Source of the DNA: Paenibacillus macquariensis
GTDB taxonomy: Bacteria > Bacillota > Bacilli > Paenibacillales > Paenibacillaceae
NCBI RefSeq assembly: GCF_900156375.1
Contig: NZ_FTNK01000005.1
Coordinates: 186,001-250,000 of the forward strand
Length of the DNA: 64,000 nucleotides
Direction: 5' to 3'
In this document: one piece after another, positions 44,892-52,821 of the stretch
Layout: each line of letters begins with the position of its first letter
Numbering within the stretch: position 1 is the stretch's first letter
Translations under genes and position numbers: made by a program
The notes under the pieces: generated by a model
Seen by the model: only the letters and a program-made list of their open reading frames with translations
Database searches by the model: none
What the model was told of the DNA's origin: nothing

Positions 44892-46289
44892 ATGGCAGCA
44901 AGGATGAAACGGTTGACAGCTGTAATTAGTATCATGCTCGTTATGATGATGCTTGCGGCGTGTGGTTCGAATAACAATACGGCAAATTCAAGTACGAACA
45001 CCGTCAAAGAAGAGAAACCGAGCGGGGAAACAGAAAAAGCAAAACCCGTTACTATCACTTGGTGGAATTTCCCGAGCTTTCAGGCACTTGACGGAGAAGT
45101 CGGCAAATATGAGAAAGAAATCATCGCCGCTTTCAATGAGAAGAATCCAGATATCAAGGTCAACCTTGAAATGATTACGTTCGATGGCGGACCTGAGAAG
45201 CTTAACGTAGCTATTGCATCGAATTCCGCACCTGATCTCATATACGATGCTCCTGGACGCATCATCGACTGGGGCAAGAAGGGTCTGCTAGCTCCGTTAG
45301 ATGACATGATTACAGATGAAGTGAGAAACGACATCTCGCCAGCTTTCTGGAAGCAGTCTACTGTAGGCGACAAAACAGTGATGTATCCCATTAATACCGC
45401 TCCTTTCATGATGGCAGTCAACAAAACCATATTTGAGAAAATAGGTGCATTGGATTTATTACCACTGGATCGTCCTGATAGAACTTGGACTTTTGATGAA
45501 TATAAGAAAGCACTTCAAGCGGTTAAAGAAAAAGCACCAGATGTTATTCCTTCCGGATTCTTTGCGAAGAGCCAAGCTGGAGACCAAGGAACACGTGCAT
45601 ACCTTGCAAACCTTGGTATATCGAGATTCTTGAATGAGGATTACACCCAGGTCGCTATTAACACAGAAAATGCAGGGAAAGCACTTGATTGGATCGTACA
45701 AGCCGAGAAAGACAAGTTAGTTATTTCGGGATCTGCCGCTCTTGCTGCTGCAGATGTTAACGATCTGTTCCTTCAAGGGAAATTAGCATTCACTATTAAC
45801 TATTCAGCTGTGCTTAAAGCACAAAACGCTACACTGAAAAAAGCAGAATTCGAAGAAGTGTTACTTCCGTTCCCAACATTAGATGGCTCGAAGCCTAAGC
45901 TTGAACCTTATCTTGGGGGAATGGCAATATTCAACAACGACGACGAAGCTAAAATTGCTGCTTCTAAGAAATTCATTGATTTCGTGGCAAATGATGAAGT
46001 ATACGGTAAGAAAAACTTGATTCAAACGGGTGGATTGTCTGTACGTAACTCGATCACAGGACTGTATAATGATCCAGAATATGCGTACGCTGAGCTTGCT
46101 CGTGAATTTATTACTGATCCTCCAACGATCGCAGACGGTTGGGCGGATGTCCGTACCTTCTGGTTCCCTGAATTACAGCGCGTACTTTTAGGTGAAGCAA
46201 CGGGTAAAGAAGCACTCGATTCATTCGCCGCTAATGCGAACAAAGCGATTACGGATGCAAAAGCAAAAGCTCAAACCCAAAAAAAATAA
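44892..46289 (+). CDS. Sugar-binding lipoprotein of the module B (sialic-acid-type) importer
   Basis: A 465-residue solute-binding lipoprotein with a signal, the lipobox LAAC (C24), an Asn/Ser/Thr/Lys linker, and then the extracellular-binding fold of the UgpB/MalE type (ITWWNFPSF, IYDAPGRIIDWGKKGLL, LFLQGKLAFTINYS, YLGGMAIFNN). It leads an operon with two permeases, a NanA-like lyase and NanE, so sialic acid, 2,7-anhydro-Neu5Ac or a related N-acetylated sugar is the expected ligand (compare streptococcal SatA). GGGGGAATAAG precedes ATG. A hairpin after the gene would favour SBP over permeases. Confidence 0.9.
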   Translation: MAARMKRLTAVISIMLVMMMLAACGSNNNTANSSTNTVKEEKPSGETEKAKPVTITWWNFPSFQALDGEVGKYEKEIIAAFNEKNPDIKVNLEMITFDGGPEKLNVAIASNSAPDLIYDAPGRIIDWGKKGLLAPLDDMITDEVRNDISPAFWKQSTVGDKTVMYPINTAPFMMAVNKTIFEKIGALDLLPLDRPDRTWTFDEYKKALQAVKEKAPDVIPSGFFAKSQAGDQGTRAYLANLGISRFLNEDYTQVAINTENAGKALDWIVQAEKDKLVISGSAALAAADVNDLFLQGKLAFTINYSAVLKAQNATLKKAEFEEVLLPFPTLDGSKPKLEPYLGGMAIFNNDDEAKIAASKKFIDFVANDEVYGKKNLIQTGGLSVRNSITGLYNDPEYAYAELAREFITDPPTIADGWADVRTFWFPELQRVLLGEATGKEALDSFAANANKAITDAKAKAQTQKK

Positions 46290-46303
46290 GCTAACAGAAG
46301 ATT

Positions 46304-46334
46304 AGGAGCAGCGTACTAACGGTGCGCTGCTCCT
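46304..46334 (+). terminator. Intra-operon hairpin after the module B SBP gene
   Basis: AGGAGCAGCG (46304-46313) pairs exactly with CGCTGCTCCT (46325-46334). The T run after it is short, so partial termination or RNA processing is more likely than full stop. Confidence 0.7.
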
Positions 46335-46365
46335 TTCCATCCATAGGGTAAGGGGAGATCAGTTT

Positions 46366-47262
46366 ATGTTCGCAACGATTCTAAAATCAAGACGTCATGT
46401 CTGGCGGGAATGGTTGATCAGTTATTTGTTTTTATTGCCTGCGTTATCGTTTTTCCTTCTATTTGTAGCGTATCCCATGCTAAAAGGGGTGTACATCAGT
46501 TTTTTTGATTATTCGTTGAATAACTTCGACTTCATTGGTTTAGACAACTACAAACATCTCTTTCAGGACAAAACGTTTATTCAGTCGATGAAGAATACGA
46601 TTCTAATCGTTTTTATAGCTGTCCCACTTGTCATTGCATTCTCCATTTTTGTTGCAATGACCATTTACAAGAAGAATGAGTTCACGCGTTCGTTTTTCAG
46701 AGGTGTCTTTTATTTACCTGCTGTGACCTCTGTCGTCAGTATAACGGTGGTCTGGGCTTCGATCTATGAACTAAATTTTGGAATACTAAACTACATAACG
46801 AGCCTATTCGGTGCTGAACCGATTGCTTGGCTTGGTAATCCACATACAGCTTTGTTCGCGATTATAGCCGTATTAATTACGACATCTGTCGGCCAGCCGA
46901 TTATTCTATATGTGGCATCGGTCGGCAATATCCCGACCTCTTATATTGAAGCCGCACAGATCGATCGTGCGACATCAGGGCAAATATTCAGAAAAATTAT
47001 ATGGCCGATGTTAATGCCTACGAATTTATACATTATCGTCATTACGACCATAAATACGTTTCAAACGTTTGCCATTGTTCAATTGCTGACGGCAGGCGGA
47101 CCATTGTACAAGACTTCAACGGTGATGTACGGCGTGTATGAGAAGGCGTTTATGTTAGGGAACTTTGGGCTTGCCTCCGCAATGGGCATCATACTAGCTG
47201 TTGTCATCGGTATTATTTCATTCATTCAGTTCAGATATTTAGGCAGCGATGTGGAGTACTAG
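46366..47262 (+). CDS. Sugar ABC transporter permease, MalF/UgpA type (module B)
   Basis: A 298-residue permease with six helices. Family blocks are YLFLLPALSFFLLFVAYPML, FRGVFYLPAVTSVVSI, and the coupling loop EAAQIDRATSGQIFRKI, in which the usual Gly of the DGA motif is Arg. That change is a visible departure from the other five permeases in this window. The C-terminal FIQFRYL end is typical. AAGGGGAG precedes ATG. It pairs with the next gene product; no ATPase is encoded in the operon. Confidence 0.93.
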   Translation: MFATILKSRRHVWREWLISYLFLLPALSFFLLFVAYPMLKGVYISFFDYSLNNFDFIGLDNYKHLFQDKTFIQSMKNTILIVFIAVPLVIAFSIFVAMTIYKKNEFTRSFFRGVFYLPAVTSVVSITVVWASIYELNFGILNYITSLFGAEPIAWLGNPHTALFAIIAVLITTSVGQPIILYVASVGNIPTSYIEAAQIDRATSGQIFRKIIWPMLMPTNLYIIVITTINTFQTFAIVQLLTAGGPLYKTSTVMYGVYEKAFMLGNFGLASAMGIILAVVIGIISFIQFRYLGSDVEY

Positions 47263-47273
47263 GAGGGGTCAGC

Positions 47274-48164
47274 ATGAAATTGAACGATCAAATTAATGTG
47301 AACAATAATCTCGTCCAAGTTCAATCAAGAAAACCAAAATGGCTTCGAGAGATGACTGGTAGTGCAGTACTATCTAATATTTTATTGTTTGTGTTTGCTT
47401 TACTGTTTATATTCCCTTTTTATTGGATCGTATCTGGTGCGTTCAAAGTTCAGAACGTGGCGGTAGCAATTCCACCTCAATGGATTCCACACGAACCTAC
47501 ATGGGATAATTTCAGTACGCTATTTAAGAACCCGGTCTGGAAGTGGACGTTTAACAGTTTCTTCATCGCATTTGGGGAAATGGTTGGTGTTTGCTTGGTC
47601 GCTTCGATGGCAGGGTATGTCCTTGCCAAGAAATCATTCCCTGGTCGCAAAATTATCTTTACGATGTTTGTCGCTGCTATGGCATTACCCAAGCAAGTTA
47701 TTCTGGTTCCTTTGTTTACGATGATCGCTGATTTTGGATGGATAGATACCTATAAAGCTCTTATATTACCGGCTATTGGTTGGCCGTTCGGTATCTTTCT
47801 GATCAAGCAATTTGCTCAGACGTTACCAAGTGAGTTAATAGAAGCTGCCAAAATAGATGGTTGTTCGGAACTGCGTTTATTTTACAGTATCGTTCTGCCT
47901 TTACTTAAACCCGCAATCGGAGCACTAGCTATCTTCACATTCATCAATGCATGGAATGATTATTTCAGTCAGCTTATTATGACGAGGTCGACACCGATGA
48001 TGACTTTACCGCTTGGTGTTGCCACACTAAAAGGGGAATATACGACACCTTATGGTGTATTGATGGCCGGCGCTGCATTTGCTTCTATTCCGATGATTGC
48101 GATTTTCTTATTGTTCCAGAAGTCATTTACACAAGGGATTACGATGGGCGCAGTCAAAGGTTAA
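47274..48164 (+). CDS. Sugar ABC transporter permease, MalG/UgpE type (module B)
   Basis: A 296-residue permease with FPFYWIVSGAFK after helix 1, MALPKQVILVPLF, the coupling loop EAAKIDGCSELRLF, NAWNDYFSQLI and the C-terminal FTQGITMGAVKG. AGGAGGGG precedes the ATG by about 6 bases, and 11 bases separate it from the other permease. Subunit composition (SBP, two permeases, no ATPase) is that of CUT1 importers. Confidence 0.93.
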   Translation: MKLNDQINVNNNLVQVQSRKPKWLREMTGSAVLSNILLFVFALLFIFPFYWIVSGAFKVQNVAVAIPPQWIPHEPTWDNFSTLFKNPVWKWTFNSFFIAFGEMVGVCLVASMAGYVLAKKSFPGRKIIFTMFVAAMALPKQVILVPLFTMIADFGWIDTYKALILPAIGWPFGIFLIKQFAQTLPSELIEAAKIDGCSELRLFYSIVLPLLKPAIGALAIFTFINAWNDYFSQLIMTRSTPMMTLPLGVATLKGEYTTPYGVLMAGAAFASIPMIAIFLLFQKSFTQGITMGAVKG

Positions 48165-48195
48165 ACGACATTATACATTAGGAGAGACTTATATC

Positions 48196-49116
48196 ATGAA
48201 GCCAGATCAATTGGAACGATTCAAGGGGATTACAGTTGCGATGTATTCTTGTTACGACGAACAAGGAAAGGTCAGTGCAGGTGCAGCTCGGAAGTTGGCG
48301 CGTTATTATGCGACAGCAGGTGTAAGCGGGTTGTATGTCGGAGGTAGCTCCGGAGAAGGCATGCTACAATCGTTAGAAGAGCGTAAAGCCATTCTTGCGG
48401 CAGTGGTATCCGAAGTTGGGCGGGAGCTCACGGTCATTGCTCATATTGGAGCACCTTCTACGCGTGATAGCGTGGAATTGGCACAACATGCTGAGCTTGT
48501 AGGTGCTCATGCGGTATCGGCCGTGCCTGCCATCTATTATCGCTTATCTCCCGAGAGTGTGGAAGCCCATTGGCAGGCCATTATAGATAGTACTTCACTA
48601 CCCTTCATTATATATCATATCCCGCAAACGACGGGGTTTCAGTTATCCAAATCGCTACTCACCAAGATGGCTACGCAGGACAAGGTAATTGGTGTGAAGA
48701 TTTCAGTGGAAAGCACGTTCGAGTTGCAGCAATTTAAGGCAGCGGGAGGCGATGATTTCCTAGTGCTCAACGGTCCGGATGAACAATATTTAGCTGGTCG
48801 TAGCATCGGTGCGGATGGTGGTATTGGAGGGACCTATGGCGTGATGCCAGAGTTGTTTATGAAGATCGAACGTTGTTACCAGGCAGGGGATATGGTGGAG
48901 GCACGGAAATGGCAGTTTATTGTGAATGATGTGATCACAGAGTTGCTTTCATTTCCGTCACTGTATGGTGCTTGCAAAGCGATTCTTAAATTGCGTGGTA
49001 TCGACAGTGGTAATCCGAGAATGCCACTGCTGCCTGTAGCTGAAACAGATTGGGAGCGGCTCCAATGCCTTAATGAGAGAATCAAGACTTATGTCGCTCA
49101 GGTAAACGAATTATGA
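48196..49116 (+). CDS. DapA/NanA-family aldolase, probable N-acetylneuraminate lyase
   Basis: A 306-residue TIM-barrel Schiff-base lyase. Motifs are YVGGSSGEG (48-55, the carboxylate-binding GS-S-G-E), the catalytic Tyr in IIYHIPQTTG (Y140) and the Schiff-base Lys in IGVKIS (K168). GSSGEG is near the GGSTGE of N-acetylneuraminate lyases, not the GTTGE of DapA. NanA splits Neu5Ac into pyruvate and ManNAc. Its stop overlaps the nanE start by four bases, which supports the NanA reading strongly. ATG 48196 follows AGGAGAG; an earlier in-frame start at 48097 would overlap the permease gene. Confidence 0.86.
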   Translation: MKPDQLERFKGITVAMYSCYDEQGKVSAGAARKLARYYATAGVSGLYVGGSSGEGMLQSLEERKAILAAVVSEVGRELTVIAHIGAPSTRDSVELAQHAELVGAHAVSAVPAIYYRLSPESVEAHWQAIIDSTSLPFIIYHIPQTTGFQLSKSLLTKMATQDKVIGVKISVESTFELQQFKAAGGDDFLVLNGPDEQYLAGRSIGADGGIGGTYGVMPELFMKIERCYQAGDMVEARKWQFIVNDVITELLSFPSLYGACKAILKLRGIDSGNPRMPLLPVAETDWERLQCLNERIKTYVAQVNEL

Positions 49117-49808
49117 TAGTTTCCAATCGTATTTTTCCAGACAAAGGATTAATCGTTTCTTGCCAAGCACTTGCGTATGAACCACTTCATGGCGGTGATA
49201 CCATAACCAAAATGGCTATCGCTGCAATTGAGTCGGGTGCCATTGGTATTCGCACCAATGGCGTATTTGACATTCATTCGATTAAACAAGCAGTGAAAGT
49301 ACCCGTGATCGGACTTATTAAGCAGGATATACCTGGTTCAGAGATTTTCATAACCCCCACGATAAGAGAAGTAATGGCGATCGTGTCAGCAGGGGCGGAT
49401 GTGGTGGCGTTGGATGTTACTAATCGAGAAGGACGCTTGGAAGCTGTAAAACCATTAATCGAATATGCTAAAAGGGCCGGAGTTGCCGTTATGGCTGACG
49501 TTTCTACGTATGAAGAAGGAATTGCCGCGGAGAAACTAGGTGTTGATTTCATTGGAACGACATTATCGGGATATACCTCATACAGCACGCAGGCGGAAGG
49601 ACCAGATTTCGAGCTTGTGCAGCAATTGTGTGAAATGGTTATGGTTCCTGTGATCGCAGAAGGAAGAATATGGACACCTGAGGATGCCGTACGTGCTATC
49701 CAATGTGGTGCAGCAAATGTCGTTGTTGGGAGTGCAATTACCCGCCCGCAGCTGATCACCGCGCGATATGTAGCAGCCTTGAGTAAGTCTAGCAGTGTAG
49801 GGCAGTAA
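49113..49808 (+). CDS. nanE: N-acetylmannosamine-6-phosphate 2-epimerase
   Basis: A 231-residue TIM barrel with the NanE signatures IVSCQALAYEPLHG, GAIGIRTNGV, VIGLIKQD, the catalytic Lys/Asp/Glu segments VVALDVTNRE, GTTLSGYT and VIAEGRIWTPEDA, and GSAITRP. NanE converts ManNAc-6-P to GlcNAc-6-P, the entry to amino-sugar catabolism. The ManNAc kinase (NanK) that should precede it is not in this window, nor are NagA and NagB, so these must lie elsewhere. It is translationally coupled to the lyase gene by an ATGA overlap. Confidence 0.94.
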   Translation: MIVSNRIFPDKGLIVSCQALAYEPLHGGDTITKMAIAAIESGAIGIRTNGVFDIHSIKQAVKVPVIGLIKQDIPGSEIFITPTIREVMAIVSAGADVVALDVTNREGRLEAVKPLIEYAKRAGVAVMADVSTYEEGIAAEKLGVDFIGTTLSGYTSYSTQAEGPDFELVQQLCEMVMVPVIAEGRIWTPEDAVRAIQCGAANVVVGSAITRPQLITARYVAALSKSSSVGQ

Positions 49809-49925
49809 GAGATATATATGATTTTCTCTAGTAAATTTTAATTAAATATTTCCATATGATAGAATGAATGAAAGATTACCTTTTAGGTGACTTCAATATA
49901 TCTTTCATAGGATGTGAGACTCAAG

Positions 49926-50708
49926 ATGATTGATATTCATACACATATACTGCCAGGCGTGGATGACGGTGCACAGGACTGGCATGATACTTTGAATATG
50001 GCTAGGGCAGCTGTTGAAGAGGGGATTACAACGTTGATTGCAACTCCACATCATGCAAATGGGAAATATAATAACACAGCTATTGAAGTTATAGAGCACA
50101 CCCGACACATCAACGAACAGTTGAAGAAAGAGGGTGTGCCTCTTTCCGTTCGGTCTGGACAAGAAATTCGGTTGCATGGTGACTGGTTAGAGGCATGGTA
50201 TCGAATGGAGTTGCTTACGCTAGCCGACTCTCGTTATGTGCTGATAGAGCTGCCGTCCTCTCGTATACCGAAAGAAATATATGAACTAATCTACGAATTA
50301 AATATTATAGACCTTAAACCCATTATTGCTCATCCTGAACGTAATGCAGAGATTATGAAACACCCTAAGCGACTTGCTGATCTCATTGAGAGAGGTGCTT
50401 GGGCACAGGTTACGACGCATTCGTTACTAGGTGGCTTTGGTAGACAAGTCGAGAAATTGGCTTGGTCATTATGCAAAAGTGGCCTTATTCATATCGTATC
50501 ATCGGATGCTCATCATATAGAGCATAGAGGATTTCGGTTGCGTGAGACCTATGATGTGATCGAGGATCGGATGGGGGAACCGTGGAAGAACTATTTTTTG
50601 AACAATGCGCAGTGTGTCATTGACGACAGATCTTTTGAGATTCAACCCATCGAGAAACCCTTGTCGGGTGGGATACTACATCGTTTAGGTTCCTATTTGC
50701 GAAAATAA
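49926..50708 (+). CDS. PHP-type tyrosine phosphatase, CpsB/YwqE family
   Basis: A 260-residue soluble enzyme of the polymerase-and-histidinol-phosphatase fold. The metal-binding start IDIHTHILPGVDDG (H5, H7) is diagnostic. Further ligands lie in ATPHH, the Glu of SGQEIRL, IAHPERN and SSDAHH. CpsB-type phosphatases remove phosphate from the tyrosine-rich tail of the capsule/exopolysaccharide kinase (CpsD/YwqD). That kinase is not adjacent, so the gene stands apart from any polysaccharide operon in view. ATG 49926 begins at the canonical family start; GTG 49914 is an alternative. Confidence 0.9.
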   Translation: MIDIHTHILPGVDDGAQDWHDTLNMARAAVEEGITTLIATPHHANGKYNNTAIEVIEHTRHINEQLKKEGVPLSVRSGQEIRLHGDWLEAWYRMELLTLADSRYVLIELPSSRIPKEIYELIYELNIIDLKPIIAHPERNAEIMKHPKRLADLIERGAWAQVTTHSLLGGFGRQVEKLAWSLCKSGLIHIVSSDAHHIEHRGFRLRETYDVIEDRMGEPWKNYFLNNAQCVIDDRSFEIQPIEKPLSGGILHRLGSYLRK

Positions 50709-50795
50709 TATGTCAGCTTGCGATTAATATTATGTATCAGCTTGTCTTATTTGATTCATACTATGATCGATACTGATATATGGGGGAAAGCGATT

Positions 50796-51722
50796 GTGGG
50801 GATGCATTTGTTTATGGCTTGTTTATTTGTATTTCAACAATTATTCCCACTGGAACCTTTGGTTATCGAGGATCAAGGAGAAATTATAGCAGAAGTGAAT
50901 CATTCAGCATACATATTACCCATTCCCGGAGTAACATTTGTTGATGAGGTTAAATTAAATGTGCTAATGAATGACCTCGATAAACAAGTATATTTGGCTC
51001 CCACAAATGCTGTTATGGATGGGGGAGGCAGAATAATCCCTGAGAAACCAGGTATGACGCTTAACCGGACAATATTTAAAGAGCAGTTCTATAGATATAT
51101 TGTTGAGGGTGATTTGTCTAGATTGGAAGTACCTTTGCGGAGTGTTCATGCAAGGGTGGATAGCGAACTGTTACAATCCATTCTGGAAAAGAAGATTGGT
51201 AGCTATTTTACATACTACAATTCAAATAATAAAAACCGTTCTCACAATATCGGATTGGCTGCCAAAGCCATTAATAATACAGTTGTTTTTCCCAAAGAGA
51301 CGTTTTCCTTCAATGAGGTTGTTGGGAAACGGACAAAGGAAAAGGGGTATTTACGTGCGCCCATTATTGTAAGAGGAGAAGCATCTGAAGACATTGGTGG
51401 GGGGATTTGTCAGATCTCATCGACACTCTTTAATGCGGTAGATCGTGCTGGTCTAGAGATCATCCAACGATATTCCCATAGTAAGAGCGTTCCTTATGTA
51501 CCACCTGGACGTGATGCGACGGTAAGCTGGTACGGACCGGATTTTTCATTTAAGAATAAATATAATCAACCGATCCTTATCCGAGCTTTCGCACATGGAG
51601 GTCAGGTGAGCATCATCATTTGTTCTTCTGATATGGTCAAACATACACGTAGAGAAGTGCCTAGTGCATCTAAAAGAATGCCAGAGGAAATCGCGAAGGA
51701 CTTGAATGCTAATCATATGTGA
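50796..51722 (+). CDS. VanW-family protein (YoaR-like)
   Basis: About 308 residues. A hydrophobic segment at the N-terminus (LFMACLFVFQQLFPL) suggests a membrane anchor or signal. The N-terminal half resembles the peptidoglycan-binding-like domain before VanW (VYLAPTNAVMDGGG). The VanW domain (~165-290) shows NIGLAAKAINNTVV, FSFNEVVGKRT, GGGICQISSTLFNAV and YVPPGRDATVSWYGPDF. VanW proteins occur next to glycopeptide-resistance and cell-wall genes but have no settled function. GTG 50796 follows GGGGGAAA by 7 bases; ATG 50802 and TTG 50718 are alternatives. Confidence 0.82.
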   Translation: MGMHLFMACLFVFQQLFPLEPLVIEDQGEIIAEVNHSAYILPIPGVTFVDEVKLNVLMNDLDKQVYLAPTNAVMDGGGRIIPEKPGMTLNRTIFKEQFYRYIVEGDLSRLEVPLRSVHARVDSELLQSILEKKIGSYFTYYNSNNKNRSHNIGLAAKAINNTVVFPKETFSFNEVVGKRTKEKGYLRAPIIVRGEASEDIGGGICQISSTLFNAVDRAGLEIIQRYSHSKSVPYVPPGRDATVSWYGPDFSFKNKYNQPILIRAFAHGGQVSIIICSSDMVKHTRREVPSASKRMPEEIAKDLNANHM

Positions 51723-51743
51723 TAAGATCAACTTAAGTTATTT

Positions 51744-52580
51744 TCAAAGAAACAATTTCTGAATGCTATTTATATGTTCTTTAGCCATGTCGTACCCATG
51801 CTGGTACGAATCTTTGAGAGTGTTGAGATTCTTTTCGAAACTGTTCAGAGATTGCATAGGACGAAGAATGATCGCTTGCCCGTCTTTCTCCAATTGTTCA
51901 CAGAAAGCGACAGTTTCATTGTATTTAACATGTCTTGTTAGCAAGATTTCTTCTAGATTCGGATATTTACGCTTTAACAACTTACCAACCATCGCATTCT
52001 CCTTGCTAATCGGTTTAACATAACCTTTTGGCTGGGTAAGAACGATAAGATGTTTGTCATTACCGTCGGTAATAGCTTTACGAATAGGGATCGGATCGCT
52101 TAAGCCTCCGTCATAATATTTGGTTCCGTTCATTTCAATCGCTGGAAAGAATAGTGGAAGAGCACAGGTGGCACGGAGCATCGTCCAATGATCATCTATT
52201 TCTAGTCCATTCATATATTCTGGTTTTCCTGAATGAGCATTAGTAACACCTACGATAAGTTGCCCCGTATATTTGTGAAACGTTTCAGTATTAAAGGGAA
52301 GTAACATATTAGGAATTTCTCTAAATATAAAATCCAATCCAAACAAGCTACGACTGCGTAGAAAATTACGGACGCCAATATAACGTTTGTCATGGCGGTA
52401 CTTTTCCAATATATCTAAATTCCTCCGGGTTTGTTTGGAGATATAAGAAAATCCATTGCTGATTCCAGCAGAAACACCGATACAATAGGGGAACATCACT
52501 TCCTGATCTAGTAGTGCATCCATGACACCTGCACTGAAGATAGGACGAAGGGTTCCGCCTTCCAGAATTAAGCTTGGCAT
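51744..52580 (-). CDS. Patatin-like phospholipase
   Basis: A 278-residue enzyme of the bacterial patatin group (YjjU/YchK-like). An oxyanion-hole LEGGTLRPIFSAG at the N-terminus, the nucleophile elbow GVSAG (S37) and the catalytic Asp in YDGGLSDP complete the Ser-Asp dyad. No signal peptide, so it is probably cytoplasmic or membrane-associated and acts on acyl lipids. AGAGAGGTGAT precedes ATG. It is convergent with the VanW gene and not linked to the sugar modules. Confidence 0.9.
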   Translation of the reverse strand: MPSLILEGGTLRPIFSAGVMDALLDQEVMFPYCIGVSAGISNGFSYISKQTRRNLDILEKYRHDKRYIGVRNFLRSRSLFGLDFIFREIPNMLLPFNTETFHKYTGQLIVGVTNAHSGKPEYMNGLEIDDHWTMLRATCALPLFFPAIEMNGTKYYDGGLSDPIPIRKAITDGNDKHLIVLTQPKGYVKPISKENAMVGKLLKRKYPNLEEILLTRHVKYNETVAFCEQLEKDGQAIILRPMQSLNSFEKNLNTLKDSYQHGYDMAKEHINSIQKLFL

Positions 52581-52771
52581 ATATAATCACCTCTCTGATT
52601 TGTGTTTACATGGTCATTACGGACTTGAATGTATATTATATGTTGATATTAACATATCACATTTCAAGGGTTATCGAAATATTAGCTAAAAATTGGAAGC
52701 GATTACTATACCATATGCGTAATGCGCTCACAGGTTATTTGAATGCTAACAATTTTAATGAATTCCAAAAA

Positions 52772-52812
52772 AACAGGCTGTAGATCAAGGTTTCCCCGAT
52801 CTACAGCCTGTT
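52772..52812 (-). terminator. Terminator of the module C binding-protein gene
   Basis: A perfect 15-base inverted repeat (52772-52786 with 52798-52812). On the minus strand the stem is followed by a T run (complement of the A tract at ~52767-52773). Confidence 0.88.
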
Positions 52813-52821
52813 ACTGTTTGC

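Noticed and set aside
49869..49907. TGAAAGAT...ATCTTTCA inverted repeat before the CpsB-type gene
   Set aside because: An 8-base stem with a long A/T-rich loop and no T run is not convincing as terminator or operator.
52574..52783. A 69-codon open frame between patatin and module C
   Set aside because: It lies in A/T-rich intergenic DNA, runs into the terminator stem and has no ribosome site.
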